This document shows positions 26,519 to 41,275 of a DNA stretch of 64,000 bases, in pieces. Source of the stretch: Ophiodon elongatus (Eukaryota; Chordata; Actinopteri; Perciformes; Hexagrammidae); NCBI GenBank assembly GCA_016806645.1, contig JACSYO010001629.1, positions 1-64,000 of the forward strand, read 5' to 3'. The translations under genes and the position numbers were made by a program. The notes beneath the pieces are model-generated. The model did no database searches. It had not been told where the DNA came from and saw nothing but the letters and a program-made list of their open reading frames with translations. Position 1 is the stretch's first letter. Each line of letters starts with the position of its first letter.

Positions 26519-29485
26519 CAGACGCTCCTTTGACCGCGACATATATCCGATCAGGCAGGTCGCATTCGAGTGTCACCCAATCACAAACGTTGCATTGAAA
26601 AGGACAAAGTGGAACAGCGGCCCAAGTCGGACAACAGCATAACGCGATGAAATGCCTCCCCCAGACTGCAGTCAAGGTTGGTCACATCAGAGGTGGTACA
26701 TCAGAGGATAACAGGGTAGAGAGTGTGAAGATGGAGAGAGTGGGAGACGAGGTGAAGAGAGGAAAAGAAAAGGAGGGAAGGAATGAGCGAGCAGAGGAGG
26801 GATCGAAGGACAAAATGGCAGAAAGAGCAGAAAAACAGGTGGAGGGTGGGGTGGGGGGGGGGGTTGTGGGGGGGTACAAGGAGGCGAGAAGTGCAGCAGC
26901 TCCCCTTTTAGAAGCCATTATCTGCAACGACACGCTGTGAAGTCTCTCCCTTTGCACCCGTACAAAGACATCGGCAAGAGGGACGGCGGCATATCTCCAC
27001 ATGCCTGCAAGTGCTTAGCCAACAGTCATAAACCCTTTCCATAGTTAACCGTTTCCCAAACACATACAGAACTAGTATGTGAGCACGCAGAGAGCATGAG
27101 TCAACCTCGAAAAAAATAAAAAAATAAAATAAAAAACCCTCAAAGAGACAAGAGCCCTTTGTGCAGCACGTATCCAACAAGAACATAATGTGACAAAAGA
27201 GTTTTCAAACGCACACTCGTAGGCAGGAGCACCCCGACTTCTACTTAATGAGTCAACAGCGTTGGAGACGTTTCCGTTCGTGTCCTGCTCGGCCTTCTTT
27301 TAAATCAGAGTGTAGAGCTCGCTGAGCTACAGTTTGGCTACGATGATATAAAAAGGTCAGAAGTGTCGGGTGCGACTTTCGAGGCTGTCAGACGGAGACG
27401 CTGGGAGTCTGGGGAGAGCCGGTGTCACACCTTCTCACGGCACGACTCCTCTTCTTTCCTCCTTTGCACACAAACAGGAAATGCTCCTGAACGAATTCAC
27501 TCTGACCTGCTTCGCCACCGGCCAGCTCTCCGACACCTTCTCTCAGAGCGACGGCCGCCGCTCACCAGGGTTATATTATGGGTTAAAGAAGGCCGCAACG
27601 ATGGCGTTTAAATGTGACGCGCTTCATGCGAGCACACCATCAACGTATCGACGCCCGCTTCTCCTCAGAGGTGGGTGGGTGTCGTCCCAGTGGGTGGGAA
27701 TGAGGGGTCTCTTTGGGTCATTAAAATGTCGGCGGTGAATGTGCTTGCCTGCCTCTAATGACAGGTCCGTCTGAAGTCTGGCAGCACAGCACAGCAAGCT
27801 GCCTGCCACATTATTACTATCCCATTAGAATAAAATTAGCACGATGAGCTCCGCAGGAGCAGCCTGGCCTGGGTTCGACTGCATAAAAAAATAGCACAGG
27901 GCTCCGCTTCCTGGATCTTATCTAGATAGGAACCACAGAAACGGGACACGGTCCCTAATTAATGTCTCATTATGTGACACGGCGGTGTAAATGACTGACA
28001 GACGTGGTATTTCTGTAGTCGTATGGGGGGGTGCGCGAGTGTGGTTTTATCTAGGCCAACGCTAGCCGGAGCAAATGATTAACTGCGGCGACTCACGCTT
28101 TAGAGGTTTGTACAATTTGTTACTTTGTAGTTAAAATCCGTAAAAAAAGCACAATGAGTCACAGCGGCGGTTTATTTAATGGCCGAGTGGCTGAGCAGTG
28201 ACTTCCAACCCTGTATTTATATATAAAAAAAAAAAGAAAAAAAAAAAAAGAGAGCCCTCAGTTGCTGATGGATGATAAGAGTGGGGCGGACATATTAACA
28301 GTCACTCCACCTGTCCTGACAAGCTTTTATCTCGCAATTCCCCCTCATCGATTATCGCCCGCCGCACGGATGCGGACGACCCCAGACCAATCCGTTCTCC
28401 TGCCGATGCCTGGCCCCCGAGGAGCTCAGTCGATGCGTGATGACTGTAGAAAAAGCCCATCAGAGCGCGACACCAGCGGACACACACACACGGCGATGCA
28501 AACGGTGACCTGTGACCCCACAGGGGACACGGTCCTCCTGCACCCACAGACACCGCAGTGCAGAGTGTTCAGCCGATGCATCGATTCACATAACTAAAGC
28601 TGTGTGCTCGAGCACATGCAGGAAAATTCAAATTTACCGGAAGCTTTATTTAGAGAGCTGCAGGAGTGTCAGATGGAAAATAAGCTGATGGATCAGCATA
28701 AACTCACCTGAGATGCTTGAGGTGAAAACTATCAATCTGTCACTTTCACTCGCTTTAGTTGGGGGAGGGTAAAGGGTGCCGTGTTTTTTTCCTTCTGCAT
28801 TTCTGCTTCTCAGTCAAACTGTATTTCTGAGTCAAGTTGTTTGTGTTATCCAAACTGTTCAAACTGGTGCATTTGCCCTTTTGATTTGGTTTGTATAGGC
28901 TGGTGTAAAAACCCTCAACCCAACTCCGGTGCGGCCCACAAAACCACATCGAGACCCCCCCAAAAAGGCGGGTATAGGTCAGGTTCCAAATGGGACTTGT
29001 TTTCTCCGATTAATCAGAGGTAATAGTAGTTAAAACAGAAGTGTGTTGTGTTTGTGTACGACTCTGTGATTTGGCATTCCTGGTTCAAAAGTGAGTTACT
29101 GAATTACAACTACTGGCTGTTTTTGTCCCATGTATACCCGTGCATCATTATGTATGACATGTATAAAGTGCAGCCTGATTTTTTTTCAGTCACTGAAATT
29201 TGATTTTCCAGATGTGGGCCCATTTAGTCTTCAGGACTGCAGTACCACTCTCTGCCTGAACTGTTACTAATACACATTTCTATTTGAAAATAGCCTCATT
29301 AAACACCATTTAATGTGAGGTCTGGTTGCAAAATATAAAGTAAACCATCAAAAAAATATACAGTAATAAATGCAATAAATACAATTTAACATTCTTCATT
29401 CATAAAAAAAATATTATTCATTGCCTTTCCTGATGTTAAAGGTTTTGCCGTGGCATTGTTTCAGTATTCGTACCTAAATATTTAA
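26519..29485. other. Non-coding stretch, no gene called
   Basis: Includes a purine-rich tract (26710-26835), a G-quadruplex motif (26844-26874), A-rich tracts (27107-27137, 28224-28252) and GC-rich DNA at 27400-27720 with several overlapping frames. A possible 45-nt mini-exon at 28708-28752 (minus) is discussed in findings. Confidence 0.5.
26844..26874 (+). repeat. G-quadruplex-forming G-rich tract
   Basis: Runs of 3, 4, 11 and 7 guanines are separated by loops of one to four bases on the plus strand, which fits the four-run quadruplex rule. Confidence 0.75.
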
Positions 29486-29541
29486 TTCAATTCCATTCCT
29501 TTTGTACAGCCCAAAATCACAAATTTGCCTCAGAGGGCTTA
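29486..29541 (-). repeat. Terminal fragment of the 21225/35958 repeat family
   Basis: TTCAATTCCATTCCTTTTGT then ACAGCCCAAAATCACAAATT and TGCCTCAGAGGGCTT match the start of the copy at 35958. Only the tail-proximal end is kept, as expected of a 5'-truncated non-LTR-like insertion. Confidence 0.75.
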
Positions 29542-30976
29542 ATTTTATATATATAATGTCCCAAAGTCACATTTTTTGGTATCGTGACAACACCACTTGG
29601 CTCGTTTGTAAAGTCACTGAACATGAACATCTCAAGGCTAAATAAATAAATTAAAATAGACTGATGCGTCCAGATAAAGTGCAGTAACATCAAACACGTT
29701 GAAATCATGTCAACACATTGTCTCCTGGCAGCATTGCAGAGTGAGCCAACTAGTCAGCCAACAGTCAATGTTGTCTCCTCTGCCAGGTGATAATAAGTGG
29801 CAGACAAGGAGGTATTCAAATGTCACTCACTTTGGTGTCCATGGTATTAGTCATCATCGGGAACAGCCCTTTTTCTTGACTTTCCATATAACTTTTTTTT
29901 TTGCTTTCTTTCTTTTATGTGCTTTGTTCAAGCATTTATTTTTTAGCACCCTCTCTGTTTTTCATCATTAAGTTTCCATGTAAAAATAATTAACCTTGGT
30001 AATCCATACACACACACACACAGATTTTTGTCAATTTAGCCAACTGTGGCTGACATGACACTGATTCCTCCTCTTAAAAAGTTCATGAAATTGTTTGCAC
30101 AGTCCTAAAATTAAAAGACTATCGGACGTAAATAAAGTGCAGCAGCAGCGGTGTGTTTGTGGTACAGTGGGGGGAAATGAACTACATAGAGAAGTCACAG
30201 CACAGCAACAAGCTGCGAAGACGTCGCCGCGAATAAAAGAGGAATCAGTCAGGATAAGGGTCTCGCAGATTACCTTTCAGTGGTTCAGCAGAGTCCTGCT
30301 GGCGTTCGTTTTCCAAACTTGACCCGAGCAGCTCGCTAACTGAATCACACCCATGAAGCCAGCAGAGATGTGTCGCATTTTTTGAGTTTCGGAATTGGTT
30401 TAGCTCAAGTTCATTTCATCATCTGCGAAAAGTCAGCTCCCTGAAGTGTGCTTACTCTCACAGTAGCAACCTGGCCTCCGACACAGAAATAGACCGACAG
30501 CAGACAGTTGCGCCGCCCTCTCCCCCTTCCACACCCACCCCAACCAAAACAGAATTCATCGCAGGAATAAATATCACAGCCAGGTAATTATAATTTGCGG
30601 GCAGGAAATGAATTAGAAGATGAGAAACACGGAGGAGCCAGCCCGTGGATGTGACACGGTGAAATCTTCTTGAGTGAGAAGTTCATGTTGACTGTTCAGA
30701 GAATGAGGGAAAGCCTTGTATGAGAATGCAGCGAAAGGCTGACGTTACAATAATTAAAAGGTTCAATTCATGTATTTTAGGCAAATGGTTGTTTTTACGG
30801 GATTTCTCAGATATTTTTATTGCATTAATAGTTGATCTAGAGTTTAGAGAAAAGGGAGCTATAACAGAAGGTTGTTGGTTTTAATCCCTCGACCAGGTAA
30901 TGTATGAAGAAATTAATATTCATATGATGTGGTGGATTTTACATCGTCAGCTGCCACACAAATGGACGTCACTTAC
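29542..30976. other. Non-coding stretch next to the exon, probably intron
   Basis: Contains a (CA)n at about 30006-30022. The segment about 30550-30630 is AT-rich with intact-looking motif-like blocks (CAGGTAATTATAATTTGC), the type of sequence often conserved as an enhancer near developmental genes. Conservation cannot be judged here. Confidence 0.45.
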
Positions 30977-31173
30977 CTATGGTGTAGCCTCTCTTCAGCT
31001 CGCCACACCGGGGGCTGCGGCGCTGGGAGTTGGTCGTGTTGTTCTCCTGCACGGCCAGGACGGCCGTCGTCTTGGCAACCGCCGGTGAGGCCTGGTTGAG
31101 GGGCGAGGCTGGCACCAGAGTCGGGGAGAAACCCTCACTGGCAATATCCACCGACTGCGACTTCTTCTTCAGT
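30977..31173 (-). CDS. Internal coding exon of an unrecognised minus-strand gene
   Basis: On the minus strand a pyrimidine-rich acceptor (TCCCCCCCGCCCCGCAG) precedes an open segment of 197 nt, which ends ATAG at a consensus donor (GTAAGT). The exon contributes the third base of one codon, 65 full codons and the first base of the next, so a flanking exon is required on each side. Third codon positions are overwhelmingly G or C, unlike the surrounding DNA. The peptide begins LKKKSQSVDIASEGF, continues through a Pro/Ala/Thr/Asn-rich stretch and ends SPRCGELKRGYTI. KKKSQSVD looks like a basophilic kinase or 14-3-3-type site, and the whole is probably a disordered cytoplasmic region. I do not recognise the protein family. 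Introns would lie on both sides; the upstream one contains an L2-like LINE remnant. Confidence 0.75.
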
Positions 31174-31599
31174 CTGCGGGGCGGGGGGGACAAGCGAAAG
31201 CACAGCGACAGAACACATTATTGTTATGTTCATAAGTTCCGATCGAGGCGTATTTGCATCGGAGGTCGCCGATGCCAATGTGCTGTGTCACAGAAAAGTA
31301 ATCGTGCGGGGCAATTTTTGCAGCGGCAAGGAGGTTGGGAGGGAGAATCAATAGGCTAATCACACCTTGTTAAGGGTGAATTCATTAGAATCGCTCCGCT
31401 CGCTCAGTGCACAGCCTTCTCTACAGTGAAGAGGGGATAAAGTAGGGGGGTACTGGAGGAGGACAGCACGAGTCCAGAGTTAAGACCTCGCTGGAGACAA
31501 AATCTCAGGGAGTAACAACCCGAAGAACAAAAGGTTGGACCGGATGCTCAGTTGTCTGCGGTGATAGGAAATGTTGCAGATGATTATAGACTCTTTCAA
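31174..31599. other. Probable intron, no further exon seen
   Basis: Begins with the acceptor tract of the minus-strand exon (31174-31200). The rest shows no repeat or exon that I could support. Confidence 0.5.
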
Positions 31600-31840
31600 G
31601 TCATCCATCTCGTCACCCATCTCCTCACTACATCTTTGGATCGTTTACAAGAGGTCCAGAACGCTGGGGCCAAAGCTTTTCACCAGTTCCTCTTCAAAGG
31701 TCCAATGTGAATTCTTGTGAACACTTTTAGAGCTCTGCGTGGTCAGGCACTGGTCTACATTAGAGGTCTACTGCGGCCATAGGTCACCAGTTGAGATTGT
31801 GCCTCCGAAGTTACGGTTCCTAAACATTGGAACTCAACCC
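31600..31840 (+). pseudogene. L2-like LINE reverse transcriptase fragment, decayed
   Basis: One frame from 31636 reads LDRLQEVQNAGAKAFHQF, the counterpart of the RLQxVQNAAARL motif of L2-clade reverse transcriptases. After a stop, the frame from 31711 reads ILVNTFRALRGQALVYIRGL then LRP, matching the downstream FRALHGQAPxYIxxLLxP segment. The 75-base gap between the two lacks the usual HITPxLxxLHWLPV block, so it is deleted or scrambled. The copy is dead. It lies antisense to the minus-strand exon, in its presumed upstream intron. Confidence 0.8.
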
Positions 31841-35556
<3,716 letters not shown>

Positions 35557-35609
35557 CTCCGCCAAAGAAGTTATGTTTTGAGTTTGTTTGTTCGTATGTC
35601 AGGTGATTG

Positions 35610-35837
35610 TTTTGTAAATGATGGTCCCATTCAGAGTAAAATAGAGCATAAAGCAGAGTATGCTTCAGGGCGTGGCTACCTTGTGATTGACAGGTCGCTA
35701 CCACGGCGTTGTCCAGGTTTTCGTCCGATAACTCAAACCCTTCCACAGTGTGTTTTCACTTCATGAAAAAAAAAAAAGATGGCGACGGCCAAAATGCCAG
35801 ATTCTGGGCTTCAAATCCATAGTCCACAAAACAATGG
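35610..35837 (+). repeat. Dispersed teleost repeat (GAGTAAAATAG...ATGGCGACGGCC family)
   Basis: Contains CATTCAGAGTAAAATAGAGC, GGCGTGGCTACCTTGTGATT followed by GACAGGTCGCTACCACGGCG, and AAGATGGCGACGGCCAAAAT then GTCCACAAAACAATGGG. I recall these blocks in this order as an abundant teleost repeat of unknown class. It is truncated at the 3' end where a SINE fragment begins. Confidence 0.7.
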
Positions 35838-35957
35838 GGGCAAAGTGTCCTTGGGCAAGATACTCAAACCCCAAATTACCCTCCCGATGCCATCGGTGTG
35901 CGAGCTGAATCGCTCCTGATGAGCAGGCGGCACCTAGTGTGTCAGCCTCTGCCACCA
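35838..35957 (+). mobile_element. 5'-truncated tRNA-SINE fragment (same family as 1627-1857)
   Basis: AGTGTCCTTGGGCAAGATAC, then CCCAAATTACCCTCCCGATG, then a GGCGGCACCT..TG block, correspond to the body of the SINE at 1627-1857 read on its own sense strand. The tRNA-like head and the terminal tail are missing. Confidence 0.75.
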
Positions 35958-36240
35958 GTGTATTCAATTCAATCATTTTGTATAGCCCAAAATCACAAAT
36001 TTGCCTCAGAGGGCTTTACAATCTGTACACATACGACATCCTCTGTCCTGGGACCTCACATCTGTTCAGGAAAAACTCCCCCAAAAAAAACTTTAACGGG
36101 CAGAAAAAGGGAAGAAACCTTCGGGAGAGCAACAGAGGAGGATCCCTCTATCAGGATGGACAGAAGTACAATAGATGTCATGTGTACAGAATGAACAACA
36201 TAACAGAGTTACACACATTCAATGCTCATGTATGAATATC
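35958..36240 (-). mobile_element. Dispersed repeat with LINE-like tail (family also at 21225 and 29486)
   Basis: Starts ATTCAATTCAATCATTTTGT and carries TATAGCCCAAAATCACAAAT, TGCCTCAGAGGGCTTTACAA, GGAGGATCCCTCTATCAGGA and GATGTCATGTGTACAGAATG. These are the reverse complements, in reverse order, of blocks at 21340-21530. The ATTCA repeat at the start would be the 3' tail of the element, so its sense strand is minus. No coding sequence. Confidence 0.8.
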
Positions 36241-36400
36241 TGTGTGAGTGGGTATATGCTGGCTATATAAATGTAGTCCATTTTCCCTTTTTCAGCAGGA
36301 TCAGGAAAACTACGCAAGCTTCATGAAACTTGGTGGAAGGGGCAGCGTAGCGCAAGGAGGAACGCATTGGCTTTTGGAACGGGTGCGCATTCATTTTCAT

Positions 36401-37755
36401 TTATGGAAACGGCCATGGCATGGGTTTGTGCTCTTCAAGTGCCCTTCTAGCTTGTTTTTGTTTTTTGTTTTTAGAACACTAATCATAAAAGTGTAAAAGT
36501 GCTAAAGAGGTAATTTAAAAACAAACCCCCATAGCCACTCTCTGTAGATTGAGTGTCATTTGTATGGGTGAAAAAACAACAACACAACACTAGGCAATGT
36601 GTAATGTATGTAGTGGACTCCCTGCATTAAGCTAAAAGGGTGAAAAGTGGGATGGAAAGCGTGGAATTTCACAACCTAACTAATAATCGGTGGAACGCCA
36701 CGCCACAAACGTACTCTACTTAACTGTGAAACCCAGAAGAAAATAGCCCTGGTGTGAAATTGCAGCAAGATTACCAGGCTCTTTTTCCCCTTTCTGGGTA
36801 AATAGGCCTCGTCCTGAGCTGTGATTGCACCAATCTCCATCTCCTCCTCCCCCTCTGCAAGATCATGAGCACCAGAGAGGAATGAGAGGCGCACGTCAAC
36901 AAAGCCACCAGCTCCGACAGATTCCTATCCGCGAGCGAACGCTTACGCACAGATGAATGGAGGGAGGAGACAAATGAAGGCAAACAGACGCGGAGGCATT
37001 TCTGTTCTTCTACCCCGCTGCTGTGATTTGACCCGGGCCAGGAGGCAGTGGTGTATTTGCAGCCCTGCCAAACTGGCATCACTGAGATTATCCGACTCTA
37101 CTGGGATCCACGTGGTTTGGCAAAGGATGCATAAACAACAAGAAATTTGGGGCGAAGTCAAAACACGCTTATCGCTCCCCCACTAAGAGGGATTAGACCT
37201 AGGAATAAAAATAACAGAATAAAAGGGAGCTGCGTTTGCATTGCCCGTTGCTTGCCCCGCAGCTACGACATAACTTTTTTTTCCTTAGGGAATTGATGTT
37301 TACTTATAGCAGCAGATAGGGTGCTGTGCTATATAAAGACTATGGGGAAAAGCTGGGTTGACTTCATACCGCGTTACAGTGCTGACAGTAATGATGCCTA
37401 AGAGTCCGCGTATACTGAATGCCGCTTATGTAACGTGGAAAGAAAAGGGAGGGGAACAACCGCGTCACATTCATTTATTGCGAAAGGAGTAGCGAGAAAA
37501 CACAAGAATGTGCCCTTCAGGTAAAGGAACATAACTGACGATGAAGAGTCTTATATCTTTATCAAGTTATTTGAGGCGGGCAGACGATGTTATCCTTGTT
37601 CATTGTACGTATCATTCGGTTCGGTCTCTCGACCTCATTCCTACCTCACCTATCCTAAATTGGCAACTTCGGACCGTGTTGGTGCCCCGTATTAAGATTT
37701 CACGAGACTTCTCAAACAGACCTGACCAAGCAAAAGGTAAAGAACATTTAAAAAA

Positions 37756-37800
<45 letters not shown>

Positions 37801-38522
37801 CGTCTAATCCTTTGCATGATGACCTCAGAACCTTATAACAACAATCCGAGTCTTCTAGCGGCAAAAAAAAGCACTTTCTACTGGACGCAATGCTACATTG
37901 ACGCTGACCTGTTGACCTTGCAGCTCATTCTGCGGATGCCGTTAACAGTGTTCTCCCTTAATACCAGACCAATTTTTTAAAAATGTGTCACTTAGGCACA
38001 AAAGACTTGACATGTTGGCATAAGGAAGTATATGTTGTGTTACGGCCCTGTGCCGTCTGTATACCCGTGAGGCTGGTTATGGTTTGACATTTTACAATAG
38101 AATTGCTGATACGACCTCTAAAAAGGTCTGATACCAAGACGATACTTTATTGATAACCATAATGTGAGGAGGAGTCGTAAAGAAAGCTAAACGTCTAACC
38201 ACAAGCAGCCATGCCCTTCTCAAACTGGAGAGATTTTAGAGAATTGTAAACCTGTCAAATAACAAGTAAGGAAGAAAACAAATCTCTTATCATTATCATA
38301 AAGAAAAAAAGATGCCCTAGTCACCAGTCACCTTGCCCAGCCCTGGTTAACCAGTTATGAATTATAAAAACTAACAAGGCGCCTTCAACTCGGAGGAGGA
38401 CTCATTAGGTTTACATGTAAGAACATGAGATGTCTTCTAAATCCAGAGGGAGTAATCTCCAGAGTATCTGCTAATTACATCTCGTCAACAGCCTCTCACC
38501 TTCACACCATCCATCAGACTCA
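36401..38522. other. Non-coding stretch, no gene seen
   Basis: Contains the (TA)n array at 37761-37797. Frames at 36676-37190 lie on both strands and have no coding signature. Confidence 0.5.
37761..37797. repeat. (TA)n microsatellite
   Basis: Eighteen or so uninterrupted TA units, self-complementary and able to form a cruciform. Confidence 0.95.
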
Positions 38523-38570
38523 GATCGAATTACTATTTGAAACGGGGATCGAATTACTATTTGAAACGGG
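38523..38570 (+). repeat. Perfect 24-bp tandem duplication
   Basis: A 24-base unit starting GATCGAATTACTATTTGAAA and ending CGGG is repeated twice with no mismatch. The unit length keeps frame (ELLFETG repeated in one register), but the surrounding frame has no other coding support. Confidence 0.95.
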
Positions 38571-40782
38571 GTTTGCGGGGATTCCAATTCCTGTGCCCTC
38601 CGAGGGAGGCAATCATAAACAGAACAATTGTGTGGACGAGCTCAGGCTTGATAAGAGGGAGTCAGTCGCCATCGAGGCTGTCGAGACTGCAGCTGGGCTC
38701 AGAGAGGAAGAGAGAGCAACAACAACCTGTGGCCATGTATGTTAATGACCCCCTCCCCTTCCCGGTTTCATCCGGAAGCCTGATGACATACAGCCCGGAC
38801 CTCGCCACTCTCTGCCCCGCTGTCGGACACCTCCGCATAATGATGCACGGAGCTGTACGCCGCATTACGCTCATCCGCCCTTGCTAAATGCCAGAGCGGC
38901 AATTCCGGGTCAAGTGGTCGTGTGGCAGTTTTGACCAATGGGGCTTTAAACTCGCCTCCGGATCGAAGCGGTGAGAGTTAGCGTCTAAAGGCGAATGAAC
39001 TGAGAAGTCATAACCTGCACTGCGTCGTTAATTCCGGCATCCTGGAGTTTGGGTTTGACTAGAAAAAAAACAAAAAACTAAACGTTTGTCATTTGAAGTT
39101 TGAATGCACAGTTTGAAAGTGTCAGTAGTGTGGCGGTCCTTGAGCCGGAGTTTAACAATGCAATCAAAAATGTCCTTATGTAAACACACTACAGAGCCTT
39201 CCATTACTGAGGAGTGAGACGCAGCGTTTCTTTGCTGAGTGGGTGTCCATTTTGCATAAGCCCTCCCACCCCAACTGTATATCAGATTTGATGTTATTTT
39301 TCTATTCTGACATCTCCTGTTCAGCAAATGCTGTTTTTTTTTTCTCAATTCTTTAAGACCAAATCTAGCCTGGCTGAGTATCACACACAAAGCATGCACA
39401 CTAAAACAACACCAGCCGAAGACACCGACGCACATAATGCCTCACCAGCCAACCAGGCCTCGAGCTACGTCTAACGATTTCTTCATCACTTAGCAGCATC
39501 TGCCGACGATGTTGAACAGCTCCATTTCGATAAAATAAAAAACAAAAAGTCCATAAATCAGGTTTCGGCTCGTGAGCGCACAGGTGGGGGGGAGGGGGGC
39601 GGTTCGTTTTCTAAAATGTGTCAATATCGCACAGAAACAGCCCTCAGCCACGGCCTTTCACTTGACCAACAGAGGAATTATCTAAGCTGACACAAGGCGG
39701 ACAGGGAAAAGAGGGAAAAAGAAGAAGAAAAATCACAGCTTCATTAAGTGTCTGGCTCGGACTCGGGGACATGTTTTTTTCGCCCTCAATTCCTGTCTCT
39801 CTGTGCATCACTAAGGCAGCAAACGCAAACACGTACACCGAGCAAACCTGCTCCCTTTATCCCCACCTTGGTGACAAACACAAAACACACAACCCGTCAG
39901 ACTCGGCTGCTCAATCATACACCGCCTCTGGCGTTTGATTCTGTGAGTATTTGCAGGGTCTTGGGACCGTTACTGCGGTCTTCCACTGTCCTCCTCCTCC
40001 CTCTCCCTCTCCTCCCTCTCGTTGCTAGCCTCAGTCCTGTTCTCACGTGCTCATTTGCAGAGTGCTGGCGACAGGCGGCGACGTGATTGGTCAGCAGAAG
40101 TAGTGGGTGCATCGTCATGCTACTGTGGCTTGTGGCGGTGCAGAAATTAGAGAAGTGCTCAGAGTATTGGCGGCGAGTGGAGAATCAGGTTAGATCATTG
40201 TCGCGGGCGGAAAGAGCAGGAGGGGGACGGGGGGACGGGCAGACGAGGCCGCAGAAAGATGAAAAGGAGAGTTTATCACAGTTCTTGGCTTCCCACGTTG
40301 CATTTAATTTGTTAAGAAGAACGCAGAGAGATCTGAGCAACAAAAGTGGATTTCTTGAAAATTTAATATAGAGTTTCCCCACAACCACCACCTTCTGCAA
40401 TGAATGTAAAACCAATACTAGTTGGTGTATTACTGTGGCGATGACTTATTAAATTGCAGGGAAAGATCCTGTGCTCATGTTAAATGTCAGATCTCATTTA
40501 TTTTAAAAGAATAGTTGGATGAATGTTTGGACACTTTCTCTCGGAGAATCCGATGAAACCTGGTTTAATTGACAGTTCTGTAATTTCCTGGTAAGAATGT
40601 AATTTGATACCTTTATAGAGAAGATACAGACAACATGATGATACTGCTATATTGGTGAGTTTAGCTAGCTGAGTCTTAAAGCATAAAGTTAACGATTTAG
40701 AGAGGAATGTCTTTGACGAATGGCTCCACGAAAGTAATGCAAGTAAAGTTGGGTACAAAGCTTGAGTCAGGATGCGTGAGCC
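38571..40782. other. Non-coding stretch, no gene seen
   Basis: Includes a T-run at about 39332-39342, a G-rich spot at 39585-39602 and a (CTC)n-like pyrimidine tract at 39990-40020. No supported exon. Confidence 0.5.
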
Positions 40783-40825
40783 TAGCTAACAGTACCATTA
40801 AGACTGGAAGCAGAGGGACATAGCG
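40783..40825 (+). repeat. Fragment of the AGCTTAGC...AAGACTGGAA repeat family
   Basis: GAGCCTAGCTAACAGTACCA followed by TTAAGACTGGAAGCAGAGGGA resembles the cores at 14216-14292 and 47630-47687. Only a short part is preserved. Confidence 0.45.
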
Positions 40826-40944
40826 ACCGTGGCTCCGTTCAAAGTGAAAAGAATAGCTCGTTCCGTTTAAAAAAAAAAAAAACGCTCAATAAGAAATTCA
40901 GAGGATATTAATTGCCTCCACACGGCTCTCAACTTGGCGGCGGC

Positions 40945-41275
40945 TCGCACCGTTCTAACAGTGCAAACAACGGCAACAGTGCTGACAGAGCGAACAGTGT
41001 TTACCTGATGGAGAACCGGCGGGTGGACACCATGGATTGCGACACACCCTTTAAGCAACGTTATCAGCTGCAACCCGCTGCAAGAGCGCAGGGTGCTGGC
41101 CATGAGCTAGCTCAGCACACTAACACGCAGCGAACGGCAGGCCTGCTAGCTAAACAAAACAAGAAGACTTCCATCTCTGCTCAAAGACCCTTTACACTAC
41201 TATAGCTTTACATTACAAATAGTTGTTTGATGCTATATTAACGCTCTGCGTATGGAGAACCCGTAACCAATATAT
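40945..41275 (+). repeat. Dispersed repeat copy 1 (ACGGCAACAGTGCTGACAGAG family)
   Basis: Carries ACGGCAACAGTGCTGACAGA, then ACCTGATGGAGAACCGGCGG and a GAGCTAGCTCAGCACAC block, then CTTTACATTACAAATAGTTG. The same order with about 20-30% divergence by eye occurs at 53110-53400. I recall this as a teleost repeat family of unknown class. GC-rich, non-coding. Confidence 0.65.

Larger units (their letters stand above)
35557..36400 (+). repeat. Old dispersed repeat split by a 690-bp block of other repeats
   Basis: The left part (35557-35602) reads TCTCCGCCAAAGAAGTTATG then GTTTGTTTGTTCGTATGTCAG. The right part resumes at 36293 with CAGCAGGATCAGGAAAACTA and goes on to CATGAAACTTGGTGGAAGG. In the teleost family I recall, these two parts are contiguous (…TCxGTCAGCAGGATTACxCAAAAACT…). 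The intervening block is made of three other repeats listed separately, so this host repeat is the oldest layer. Confidence 0.65.

Noticed and set aside
27363..27738. Overlapping 82- and 122-codon plus-strand frames
   Set aside because: Two frames open at once over GC-rich DNA. An acceptor-like ACACAAACAG occurs at about 27477 but there is no matching donor with coding bias.
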